Of a stretch of 14,040 nt of DNA, positions 1 through 5,394 are shown in pieces. A program made the position numbers and the translations under genes. Below the pieces are notes generated by a model, which saw only the letters and a program-made list of their open reading frames with translations, ran no database searches and was not told the origin of the DNA. Origin of the DNA: Prevotella sp. UBA4268 (lineage in GTDB: Bacteria; Bacteroidota; Bacteroidia; Bacteroidales; Bacteroidaceae). Location of the stretch: assembly GCA_002395135.1 (NCBI GenBank), contig DGWC01000037.1:1-14040 (forward strand), in the 5' to 3' direction. Positions within the stretch are counted from its first letter, which is position 1, and each line of letters begins with the position of its first letter.

Positions 1-276
1 CACGAGAGCCAGTATCTGGAGCCCGTGATGCCCGACATGGAAGCCATGCTCAGTTCGTCGCAGCGCAACGTTACCGGCACCGCCATTCTGCGCCTGCGCC
101 CGTATGGTTTCGAAACCGTGGGCATTGAAAGCGACAACGACCTGACGAAGAGCAAACTGGGCGAATACGGAGAAACGCAGACGGGCTGGACCGCCGACGA
201 AGCCAAGGGATTCATCAAGGTGAGCAGCACGCCGCTGAGAGTGTATTACGGCATTCACAAAGACGAACAACGATAA
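1..276 (+). CDS. argG: Argininosuccinate synthase, C-terminal end (5' cut by window)
   Basis: Argininosuccinate synthase joins citrulline and aspartate, using ATP, in the penultimate step of arginine synthesis in the cytoplasm. Only the last 91 residues are visible. The frame is open from base 1 (HESQYLEPVMPDMEAM...) to a TAA at 274-276, so the GTG/ATG at 25-30 are internal codons and not starts. The stretch with LEPVMPDMEAML, SSQRNVTGTAILRLRP and the ending FIKVSSTPLRVYYGIHK matches the C-terminal region of Bacteroidetes ArgG as I remember it. The next gene in the ancestral order is argC, but here an inserted nuclease cassette lies between them. The catalytic N-terminal domain is outside the window, so activity cannot be judged. 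Confidence 0.88.
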   Translation, partial: HESQYLEPVMPDMEAMLSSSQRNVTGTAILRLRPYGFETVGIESDNDLTKSKLGEYGETQTGWTADEAKGFIKVSSTPLRVYYGIHKDEQR

Positions 277-287
277 CACGAAGACGC

Positions 288-322
288 GACCCCACCCCCG
301 ACCCTCCCAAGGGGAGGGGGAC
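288..322 (-). repeat. G/C-run hairpin repeat, left copy
   Basis: The core is a perfect stem CCCTCCC (302-308), loop AAG, GGGAGGG (312-318), preceded by a C-rich tail (ACCCCACCCCCG, 289-300). Its reverse complement aligns with the copy at 759-795 around CTCCCCTTGGG, with small length differences in the G and C runs. No T-run follows, so it does not look like an intrinsic terminator for argG. Confidence 0.75.
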
Positions 323-406
323 TGAGATGGGAGTTGCGTAGATAGAATGAATTGAAGGTATGAGTTTTAATTCAGATATAACTATGCATCGCCTGACAGG
401 TACAAA

Positions 407-745
407 ATGTTAAAGGATTTTGCGAAGAAAAACAAGCAATTCCAAACAGAAGCAGAATGTTTAATCTGGAATAACATACGAAACAACCATTTAGGAATAA
501 AATTCAACAGGCAATACGTCATAGGCGACTATATCGTAGACTTTGTATGTTTAGAGAAGAAACTCGTCATTGAGGTAGACGGTGGCTATCATTCTGAGTA
601 TGAACAGACAGAAAAGGATGAACATCGCACAGAGAGGTTGGAGGCTATGGGATTTAGCGTTATTCGATTTACAAATGAAGAACTATTTGCAGACATCAAA
701 AGCGTATTAAACAGCATAAAAGAACAACTATATCAATATGGTTAA
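407..745 (+). CDS. DUF559 domain protein, Vsr-like endonuclease fold
   Basis: A 112-residue protein made almost entirely of the DUF559 domain, a family related to very-short-patch-repair (Vsr) and other PD-(D/E)XK-type nucleases. Visible conserved features are TEAECLIWNNIR (14-25), FNRQ (33-36), the acidic IVDFVC (43-48), EVDGGYH (56-62) carrying the likely catalytic Glu/Asp and His, and the C-terminal GFSVIRFTNEEL (82-93). No partner domain, membrane segment or DNA-binding module is seen. The frame is also open upstream to 371 and reads YASPDRYK just before the ATG, which resembles the N-terminus of longer relatives from memory, but it has no start codon there. The gene is much AT-richer than its neighbours. 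Its stop overlaps the argC start by 8 bases. DNA cleavage is a family-level expectation; the true substrate is unknown. Confidence 0.85.
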   Translation: MLKDFAKKNKQFQTEAECLIWNNIRNNHLGIKFNRQYVIGDYIVDFVCLEKKLVIEVDGGYHSEYEQTEKDEHRTERLEAMGFSVIRFTNEELFADIKSVLNSIKEQLYQYG

Positions 746-1790
746 CAACAGCAACAATTCCCTCCCCCTTGGGGAGGACAGGAGGGGGTCGGTTAGAGTA
801 GGAATATTAGGTGCCGCCGGCTATACGGGCGGAGAACTCATCCGCCTGCTGCTCAACCACCCCGAGGCACAGATTGTGTTTGCCAACTCAGAGAGCAACG
901 CCGGCAATGCGGTGAGCGATGTTCACGAAGGACTGACGGGCGACACCGACCTGCAGTTCACCTCAGCCATGCCCTTCGGCGATGTAGATGTGGTGTTCCT
1001 CTGCTTCGGACACGGCAAGAGCGAGCAGTTCCTGAAAGAACATGACGTGCCTGCCAGCGTGAAGATCATCGACCTGGCGCAGGATTTCCGCATCCGCGGC
1101 CACCACGACTACGTGTACGGGCTACCCGAGATACACAAAGAGCAGGTGGCCCATGCCATGCACGTGGCCAATCCCGGATGCTTTGCCACCTGCATACAGT
1201 TGGGCCTGCTGCCCGCCGCCCGGATGGGACTCATCAACGACGATGTGGCCGTGAACGGCATTACGGGCAGCACCGGTGCCGGACAGAAGCCCGGAGCCAC
1301 CACCCATTTCTCCTGGCGCAACAACAACATGAGTACATACAAGATGTTCACCCACCAGCATCTGCACGAGATTTGCCAGAGTCTCAACGAAGTAATCCCC
1401 GAGGGCAGCCCCGTCATCGGCTCGCCCATCGACGAAGGCGGCGCGGTGAGCATCGACTTCATCCCCTATCGCGGCGACTTTGCCCGAGGCATCTTCGTCA
1501 CCAGCGTGATAAAGACTGATGCCGACGGCGGTGAGATAGCAGATTTCTACAAGAAATTCTATCAGGATGCCGCCTTCACCCACTATAGCGACAAGGCCAT
1601 CGACCTGAAACAGGTGGTGAACACCAACAAATGTCTTGTACACTGCGACAAGTTCGGCAGCAAACTGGTGGTAACCAGTGCCATCGACAACCTGCTGAAA
1701 GGTGCCGTGGGCCAGGCCGTGCAGAACATGAACATCCTGTTCGGCATTGACGAGACCGCCGGCCTGCGGCTCAAAGCCAGCGCCTTCTGA
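738..1790 (+). CDS. argC: N-acetyl-gamma-glutamyl-phosphate reductase with repeat-derived N-terminus
   Basis: This enzyme reduces N-acyl-glutamyl phosphate to the semialdehyde with NADPH, the third step towards ornithine. Visible features are the Rossmann motif GILGAAGYTGGE (about 22-33), the catalytic cysteine in ANPGCFATC (Cys148), TGSTGAGQKPGATTHFSWRNNN, and the ending LRLKASAF. At 350 residues it is about 28 longer than the ~322 I recall for Bacteroides. The extra N-terminal residues (MVNNSNNSLPLGEDRRG) are encoded by the cassette end and its hairpin repeat. The frame has a stop at 717-719, and ATG 738 is the only ATG/GTG/TTG before the core domain, so this start is forced. It overlaps the nuclease gene by 8 bases, suggesting translational coupling. 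The substrate may be N-succinyl rather than N-acetyl, as described for Bacteroides fragilis. Confidence 0.93.
   Translation: MVNNSNNSLPLGEDRRGSVRVGILGAAGYTGGELIRLLLNHPEAQIVFANSESNAGNAVSDVHEGLTGDTDLQFTSAMPFGDVDVVFLCFGHGKSEQFLKEHDVPASVKIIDLAQDFRIRGHHDYVYGLPEIHKEQVAHAMHVANPGCFATCIQLGLLPAARMGLINDDVAVNGITGSTGAGQKPGATTHFSWRNNNMSTYKMFTHQHLHEICQSLNEVIPEGSPVIGSPIDEGGAVSIDFIPYRGDFARGIFVTSVIKTDADGGEIADFYKKFYQDAAFTHYSDKAIDLKQVVNTNKCLVHCDKFGSKLVVTSAIDNLLKGAVGQAVQNMNILFGIDETAGLRLKASAF
759..795 (+). repeat. G/C-run hairpin repeat, right copy, inside argC
   Basis: A perfect stem CCTCCCC (761-767), loop CTT, GGGGAGG (771-777), followed by the tail GGAGGGGGTCGG (781-792). It is the inverted partner of the copy at 288-322. 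It is read in frame as SLPLGEDRRGSV at the start of ArgC, so the repeat has become protein-coding. It ends a few bases before the conserved ArgC Rossmann motif. Confidence 0.8.
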
Positions 1791-1792
1791 GC

Positions 1793-1843
1793 ATAGTTCA
1801 TAGTTCATAGTTCATGGTTCATTATGCATTATGCACTATGAAC
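1793..1843. repeat. GTTCAT heptamer repeat with inverted end
   Basis: Three ATAGTTC heptamers run without a gap from 1793, followed by ATGGTTC, two ATTATGC heptamers (1821-1834) and the inverted ACTATGAAC (1835-1843), which can pair with AGTTCATAG near its start. The 7-base period and inverted end suggest a small structured interspersed element. The same GTTCA building blocks recur inside the acyl-CoA synthetase gene at 13542-13619. Confidence 0.8.
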
Positions 1844-1924
1844 TCCTTCGTCCATTTGTCTTTTATGCCCCCAATAGCATAGGAGCAAAACATCACGAGC
1901 GACGATATCACCACTCGCAAGATA

Positions 1925-1953
1925 GAACAGGAGAGCCACTGTCCTGCTCTTTT
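1925..1953 (+). terminator. Possible intrinsic terminator after argC
   Basis: An imperfect stem pairs GAACAGGAGAG (1925-1935) with CTGTCCTGCTC (1939-1949). There are two internal mismatches and a 3-base loop, followed directly by TTTT (1950-1953). Its position downstream of argC and upstream of the argD promoter fits a transcription end. The mismatches and short T-run keep confidence moderate. Confidence 0.4.
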
Positions 1954-2059
1954 CTTGTTAGTTTTCAACAAAAAGAGGGCGGCTGATGTCGATTTGTCAT
2001 TTTTTTCCTTAACTTTGGATAAGTTACTGGCACTCGGCATAAAAAATAAAAACATTTAT

Positions 2060-2090
2060 TTTGTTCTGCTCTCGATTTTTCGTAACTTTG
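2060..2090 (+). promoter_or_regulatory. Bacteroidetes-type promoter for argD
   Basis: TTTG (2060-2063) is followed after exactly 19 bases by TAACTTTG (2083-2090), matching the known Bacteroides -33/-7 consensus (TTTG, 19-21 bases, TAnnTTTG). The start of transcription should fall near 2095-2098, giving a leader of about 20 bases before the ATG at 2115. This also argues against the in-frame start at 2061, which would lie inside the promoter. Confidence 0.8.
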
Positions 2091-2114
2091 CATCTGATTA
2101 TTAACAATAACTAC

Positions 2115-3254
2115 ATGAATTTATTCGACGTTTATCCGCTCTTCGACGTAAACATCGTCAGGGGCAAGGGCTGCAAGGTGTGGGACGACAACGGAAAGGA
2201 ATATCTCGACCTCTACGGCGGACATGCCGTGATCTCCATCGGTCATTCACACCCGCACTATATAAATAAGGTGAGCGAACAGGTATCGCGGTTGGGATTC
2301 TATTCCAATTCGGTGGTCAACAAGTTGCAAGCACAACTGGCAGAGCGGCTGGGGCGCTTGAGCGGCTACGACGACTACCAGTTGTTTCTGATCAACAGCG
2401 GTGCCGAAGCCAACGAGAACGCACTGAAACTGGCCTCGTTCACCAACGGGCGCACCCGCGTGCTCAGCGCAACGAAAGCCTTTCACGGTCGCACGTCGCT
2501 GGCCGTGGAGGTGACCAACAATCCGAAGATTATCGCGCCGATCAATGCCAACGGCCATGTCACCTATCTGCCGCTGAACGACCTGGCGGCCTGGGAGGCG
2601 GAACTGCAGAAAGGTGACGTGAGCGCGGTGATTATAGAGTGCATCCAGGGCGTGGGCGGCATCCGCATGGCCACTCCCGATTTTGCTCAGGGGCTGGAAA
2701 GACTGTGCCATGAGCATGGCGCGGTGCTCATCTGCGACGAGATACAGTGCGGCTACGGGCGCAGCGGCAAGTTCTTCGCCCACCAGTGGCTGGGCATACG
2801 CCCCGACCTGATTACCGTGGCCAAGGGCATTGCCAACGGCTTCCCTATGGGCGGCGTGCTCATATCGCCGGCGTTCAAGCCCGTATACGGCCAACTGGGC
2901 ACCACCTTCGGCGGCAACCATCTGGGCTGTGCGGCGGCGCTGGCCGTTCTCGATGTGTTCGAGGAGGAGGGTCTCGTTGAGAACGCACGCCAGGTGGGCG
3001 ACTATCTCATGGGCCGACTCAGGGAACTGCAAAAGAGCGAGAGCCACATCGCCGACGTGCGCGGCCGCGGACTGATGATAGGCATCGACCTGGACGTGCC
3101 ATACAAGGAGACGCGCCAGGCACTCATCTACAAGAAGCACTGTTTCACGGGCTGTGCCGGCACCCACACGCTGCGCCTGCTGCCGCCGCTCTGTCTGAGC
3201 AGGGACGAGGCCGACGACTTTGTTAGCCGCCTGCAGCAGGTGCTCGCCTTGTAG
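2115..3254 (+). CDS. argD: Acetylornithine (or succinylornithine) aminotransferase
   Basis: A class III PLP aminotransferase of 379 residues that moves an amino group from glutamate to the N-acyl-glutamate semialdehyde, forming N-acyl-ornithine in arginine synthesis. Visible features are the PLP phosphate-binding region NSGAEANENALKLA (94-107), AFHGRTSLA (132-140), the cofactor-contacting Asp in ICDEIQ (Asp208), the Schiff-base lysine in ITVAKGIANGFPMGG (Lys237), and TTFGGNHLGCAAALAVLD. The open frame extends upstream to 2061, but ATG 2115 is chosen because the promoter occupies 2060-2090 and the family normally begins with a sequence like MNLFDVYPLFD. The gene follows argC but has its own promoter. 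The acyl group is not visible from the sequence: Bacteroidetes relatives are reported to use succinylated intermediates. Confidence 0.93.
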   Translation: MNLFDVYPLFDVNIVRGKGCKVWDDNGKEYLDLYGGHAVISIGHSHPHYINKVSEQVSRLGFYSNSVVNKLQAQLAERLGRLSGYDDYQLFLINSGAEANENALKLASFTNGRTRVLSATKAFHGRTSLAVEVTNNPKIIAPINANGHVTYLPLNDLAAWEAELQKGDVSAVIIECIQGVGGIRMATPDFAQGLERLCHEHGAVLICDEIQCGYGRSGKFFAHQWLGIRPDLITVAKGIANGFPMGGVLISPAFKPVYGQLGTTFGGNHLGCAAALAVLDVFEEEGLVENARQVGDYLMGRLRELQKSESHIADVRGRGLMIGIDLDVPYKETRQALIYKKHCFTGCAGTHTLRLLPPLCLSRDEADDFVSRLQQVLAL

Positions 3255-3330
3255 ACAGAGGGAGATGGCTTGCGAAAACTTGAGTCGTTCATTTTCAACC
3301 GAATTAAAAACAAAAACACACAGATTATAC

Positions 3331-4491
3331 ATGAAGAATATCCCTGTTTATTTCCTGCTATGCGTGCTGCTGCTCGCGTCGTGCATCAAAGACGAGGAGC
3401 CCAACGCCGAATGCGACATACTGAGCGCCTGGGTGGAGGGCAGTGACTATGAGCAATGTTTCTACCAGCCAGAGACCGACATGCGCAAAGACAACCTGCT
3501 CATCAGCAGCAGCCAGATTGTATTCACGGTGAAGTCGCTGATTTCGCTGCCTAAAATCCCACTGAAGTTCGCGCTCACCCCCGGGGCCACCATCACGCCC
3601 GCCAACGGATCGGAACAGGATTTCAGCAACGGGCCCGTAGTCTACACCGTTACGTCGGCCGACGGCCAGTGGAAGCGCGAATATACCGTGGAGTTCCGCG
3701 AGGCCGACATGCCCTCGCTGGAGTTCGACTTCGAGAACTGCGAACTCAACGACGTGAGTTACCTGTTCTTCAAATATAAATATTACTCATGGTTTGAATA
3801 CGACCGCAACGGCAAGAAGCGCAACATCTGGGCATCGGGCAACGAGGGATTCGGCATGGGCAACAGCAACGTAGCCCCCGAAGACTATCCCACAGCCCCC
3901 GACGACAATGGCTATGAGGGCAAGTGCGTGCGCATGCAGACCAAGAAGGCGGGCGCGCTGGCCGAGGCCGTGAAGAAATATATCGCCGCGGGCAACCTGT
4001 TTATCGGAGCCTTCGACGTGAACCTGGCCATGACCGACGCGCTCAAGTCCACGCTGATGGGCAAAGACTATGCCTTCCCCATCAAGCCCGTACGCGTGAG
4101 GGGCTACTATAAATACCGCCCCGGCGCACAATATGTCGACGCTGACAACAAAGTGGTGGCCAACCAGACCGACGAGGCCGACATCTATGCCGTGCTCTTC
4201 CGCAACGTCGACGAGCAAGGCCGTCCCGTGGTGCTCAACGGCGGCGACGTGCTCACCAGTCCACACATCGTGAGCAAGGCCCGCGTGGCATCGCTGCCGC
4301 CCACCGACCAGTGGTCGCCCTTTGAGATGTTCTTCGAGGACGTAGCCCCCATCGACGACACCACACTTGAGCAGTTCGGCTACAACCTAGCCCTGGTCTT
4401 CTCATCGAGCAAGAACGGAGCCCAGTTCTGCGGTGCCGTGGGCAGCACGCTCTACGTAGACAAGGTGGTGATATCATTAGAAAAAGAATAA
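3331..4491 (+). CDS. PCMD-type surface lipoprotein
   Basis: A 386-residue lipoprotein. The signal peptide MKNIPVYFLLCVLLLASC ends in the lipobox L-A-S-C with the lipidated Cys18. The following residues IKDEE resemble the K-(D/E)2 lipoprotein export signal described for Bacteroidetes, so the protein is probably displayed on the cell surface. An N-terminal immunoglobulin-like part (about 50-125) includes PLKFALTPGATITPANGSEQDF and VYTVTSADGQWKREYTV. The C-terminal part resembles the PCMD family (putative carbohydrate metabolism domain), ending in STLYVDKVVISLE. ATG 3331 is chosen because the signal peptide starts there; the open frame reaches back to 3220 inside argD. The next gene is an outer-membrane barrel 19 bases away, and the two likely form an operon. 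I see no consensus promoter in the 76 bases upstream. Ligand and function are unknown. Confidence 0.85.
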   Translation: MKNIPVYFLLCVLLLASCIKDEEPNAECDILSAWVEGSDYEQCFYQPETDMRKDNLLISSSQIVFTVKSLISLPKIPLKFALTPGATITPANGSEQDFSNGPVVYTVTSADGQWKREYTVEFREADMPSLEFDFENCELNDVSYLFFKYKYYSWFEYDRNGKKRNIWASGNEGFGMGNSNVAPEDYPTAPDDNGYEGKCVRMQTKKAGALAEAVKKYIAAGNLFIGAFDVNLAMTDALKSTLMGKDYAFPIKPVRVRGYYKYRPGAQYVDADNKVVANQTDEADIYAVLFRNVDEQGRPVVLNGGDVLTSPHIVSKARVASLPPTDQWSPFEMFFEDVAPIDDTTLEQFGYNLALVFSSSKNGAQFCGAVGSTLYVDKVVISLEKE

Positions 4492-4492
4492 G

Positions 4493-4500
4493 AAAGGAGG
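4493..4500 (+). promoter_or_regulatory. Strong Shine-Dalgarno sequence
   Basis: AAAGGAGG lies 10 bases before the ATG at 4511. Strong Shine-Dalgarno sites are uncommon in Bacteroidetes, and the other starts I checked here (argD, rocD, pruA, argC) lack one. It supports the chosen start and suggests high translation of the barrel protein. Confidence 0.7.
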
Positions 4501-4510
4501 AACACGCAAC

Positions 4511-5269
4511 ATGAAAAAAAACATATCCACATGCACATTGCTCATAGCGCTGCTCTGCCAGAGCCCTGTATGGGCAGGAGAGCCCGCCGACCCATGGCAA
4601 ATGAAACTGCGCGCCGGCTATAACATCGGCGGCACCGCCCCGCTGGGCATGCCCGCCACCATTCGCAGCATCGACAAGTTCAGCCTCACGCCCTCCTTCA
4701 TGGTGGGAGCCGACGTGATGATGCCGCTCAAGAACAATCTGGGCCTGCTCGCCGGCCTGCGCCTTGAGAACAAGGCACTGGACGTGGAGGCCACCACCAA
4801 AAAATACCACATGGAAGTGAAGAAGGGCGAAAGCATGCTCGAAGGAATGTATTACGGACATGTGCGCCAGCAGGTGACAGAGTGGATGCTCACCGTTCCT
4901 GTGCAGGCCGCCTATCGCCTGGGCAGCCGCGTCATGCTGAAGGGCGGTCCTTATCTGTCGGTTCTGCTGAGCAAAGACTTCAGCGGCTATGTATACGATG
5001 GCTACCTGCGCCAGGGCACGCCCACGGGCCCCAAGGTGACGATGGGCGTTGAGGAGAACGAGCGCGCCACCTATGATTTCAGCAACGACATGCGCACCCT
5101 GCAGGCAGGCATCGCCGTGGGAGCCGACATCACGTTGAGCCACCGCCTGGGACTTTCCGCCGATCTGAATTGGGGCTTGAACGGCATTTTCAAGAGCCAC
5201 TTCAAGACGGTAGAACAGACGCTCTACCCCATCTATGGCACCATCGGGGTGTTCTACCAGATAAAATAA
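4511..5269 (+). CDS. Outer-membrane beta-barrel protein (PorT-like)
   Basis: A 252-residue exported protein. A typical signal peptide (MKKN, hydrophobic TLLIALL, cleavage after VWA at about residue 22) is followed by alternating hydrophobic/polar strands typical of small outer-membrane barrels of the PorT/OmpW-like type. Examples are WQMKLRAGYNIGG, NLGLLAGLRLENKALDV, WMLTVPVQAAYRLG, VMLKGGPYLSVLLS, LQAGIAVGADITLS, LGLSADLNWGLNGIF and the final YGTIGVFYQIK. The paired arrangement MLTVPVQAAYRL...KGGPYLS is characteristic of this group. It follows the surface lipoprotein gene and probably shares its transcript. No specific substrate or partner can be read from the sequence. The C-terminus ends in Lys rather than the usual aromatic residue, a small oddity. 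Confidence 0.82.
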   Translation: MKKNISTCTLLIALLCQSPVWAGEPADPWQMKLRAGYNIGGTAPLGMPATIRSIDKFSLTPSFMVGADVMMPLKNNLGLLAGLRLENKALDVEATTKKYHMEVKKGESMLEGMYYGHVRQQVTEWMLTVPVQAAYRLGSRVMLKGGPYLSVLLSKDFSGYVYDGYLRQGTPTGPKVTMGVEENERATYDFSNDMRTLQAGIAVGADITLSHRLGLSADLNWGLNGIFKSHFKTVEQTLYPIYGTIGVFYQIK

Positions 5270-5311
5270 ACACACGAGGAGCATCGATATTCAGTAAGGA
5301 ATACAGACGGA

Positions 5312-5353
5312 AAAGCGCGGACGAGAATGCTTACAACATTTCATCCGCGCTTT
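5312..5353. terminator. Hairpin between convergent genes, probable bidirectional terminator
   Basis: Perfect 10-base arms AAAGCGCGGA (5312-5321) and TCCGCGCTTT (5344-5353) enclose a 22-base loop that itself contains a small AATG/CATT stem. It lies between the ends of the barrel gene (5269) and the deiminase gene (5395). There is no clear T-run on either strand, so termination is inferred from position and stem strength. Confidence 0.55.
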
Positions 5354-5394
5354 CCCATTAACGGTTTCTGCCAGCAAGGCCGGCAGTCTGCATG

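Larger units (their letters stand above)
288..797. mobile_element. Candidate DUF559 cassette bounded by inverted hairpin repeats
   Basis: A short AT-rich nuclease gene (407-745) is bracketed by two related G/C-run hairpin repeats, 288-322 and 759-795, in opposite orientation. In each copy the hairpin faces the nuclease gene and a GGGGGT-type tail points outward. The unit sits between argG and argC, which are normally adjacent in this group, and the right copy has replaced the expected start of argC. This resembles, by analogy only, a REP/RAYT pair in which a nuclease is flanked by the repeat it may act on. There is no transposase, no integrase and no obvious target-site duplication. The outer limits are approximate, and mobility is an inference. 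Confidence 0.5.
1791..2114. other. Intergenic region argC-argD
   Basis: A 324-base gap with no credible gene. It holds a GTTCA/GTTCAT repeat at 1793-1843, a possible terminator hairpin at 1925-1953 and a well-formed promoter at 2060-2090. A 77-codon minus-strand open frame at 1822-2055 overlaps these signals and has no recognisable protein features. The remaining bases, about 1855-1920 and 1955-2055, show nothing I can name. Confidence 0.7.

Noticed and set aside
302..331. Possible G-quadruplex in the left repeat
   Set aside because: Only three separate runs of three or more G are present at suitable spacing, so the hairpin explanation fits better.
1122..1808. 228-codon minus-strand frame starting MNYEL opposite argC
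   Set aside because: Its start lies in the GTTCAT repeat and the rest is antisense to argC; MNYEL-type starts are a common false call from this repeat.
1793..1843. CRISPR-like array
   Set aside because: The units are 7-base tandem repeats without unique spacers, so this is not a CRISPR array.
2010..2017. Second TAACTTTG box upstream of argD
   Set aside because: The nearest TTTG (1993-1996) is only 13 bases away, outside the 19-21 spacing, so the promoter at 2060-2090 is preferred.
1822..2055. 77-codon minus-strand open frame in the argC-argD gap
   Set aside because: It overlaps a likely terminator, starts near the argD promoter, and has no conserved features or clear start signal.
2061..2114. 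Upstream start for argD at 2061
   Set aside because: It lies within the promoter and would add residues that the family does not have.
3220..3330. Upstream start for the lipoprotein at 3220
   Set aside because: It is inside the end of argD and would bury the signal peptide that begins at 3331.
2247..3332. 361-codon open frame on the minus strand opposite argD
   Set aside because: It mirrors a clear aminotransferase gene in GC-rich DNA, has no domain-like motifs and overlaps nearly all of argD.
4253..5284. 343-codon minus-strand open frame opposite the lipoprotein and barrel genes
   Set aside because: It spans two well-supported genes on the other strand, and its translation shows only low-complexity Ala/His/Gly-rich sequence.
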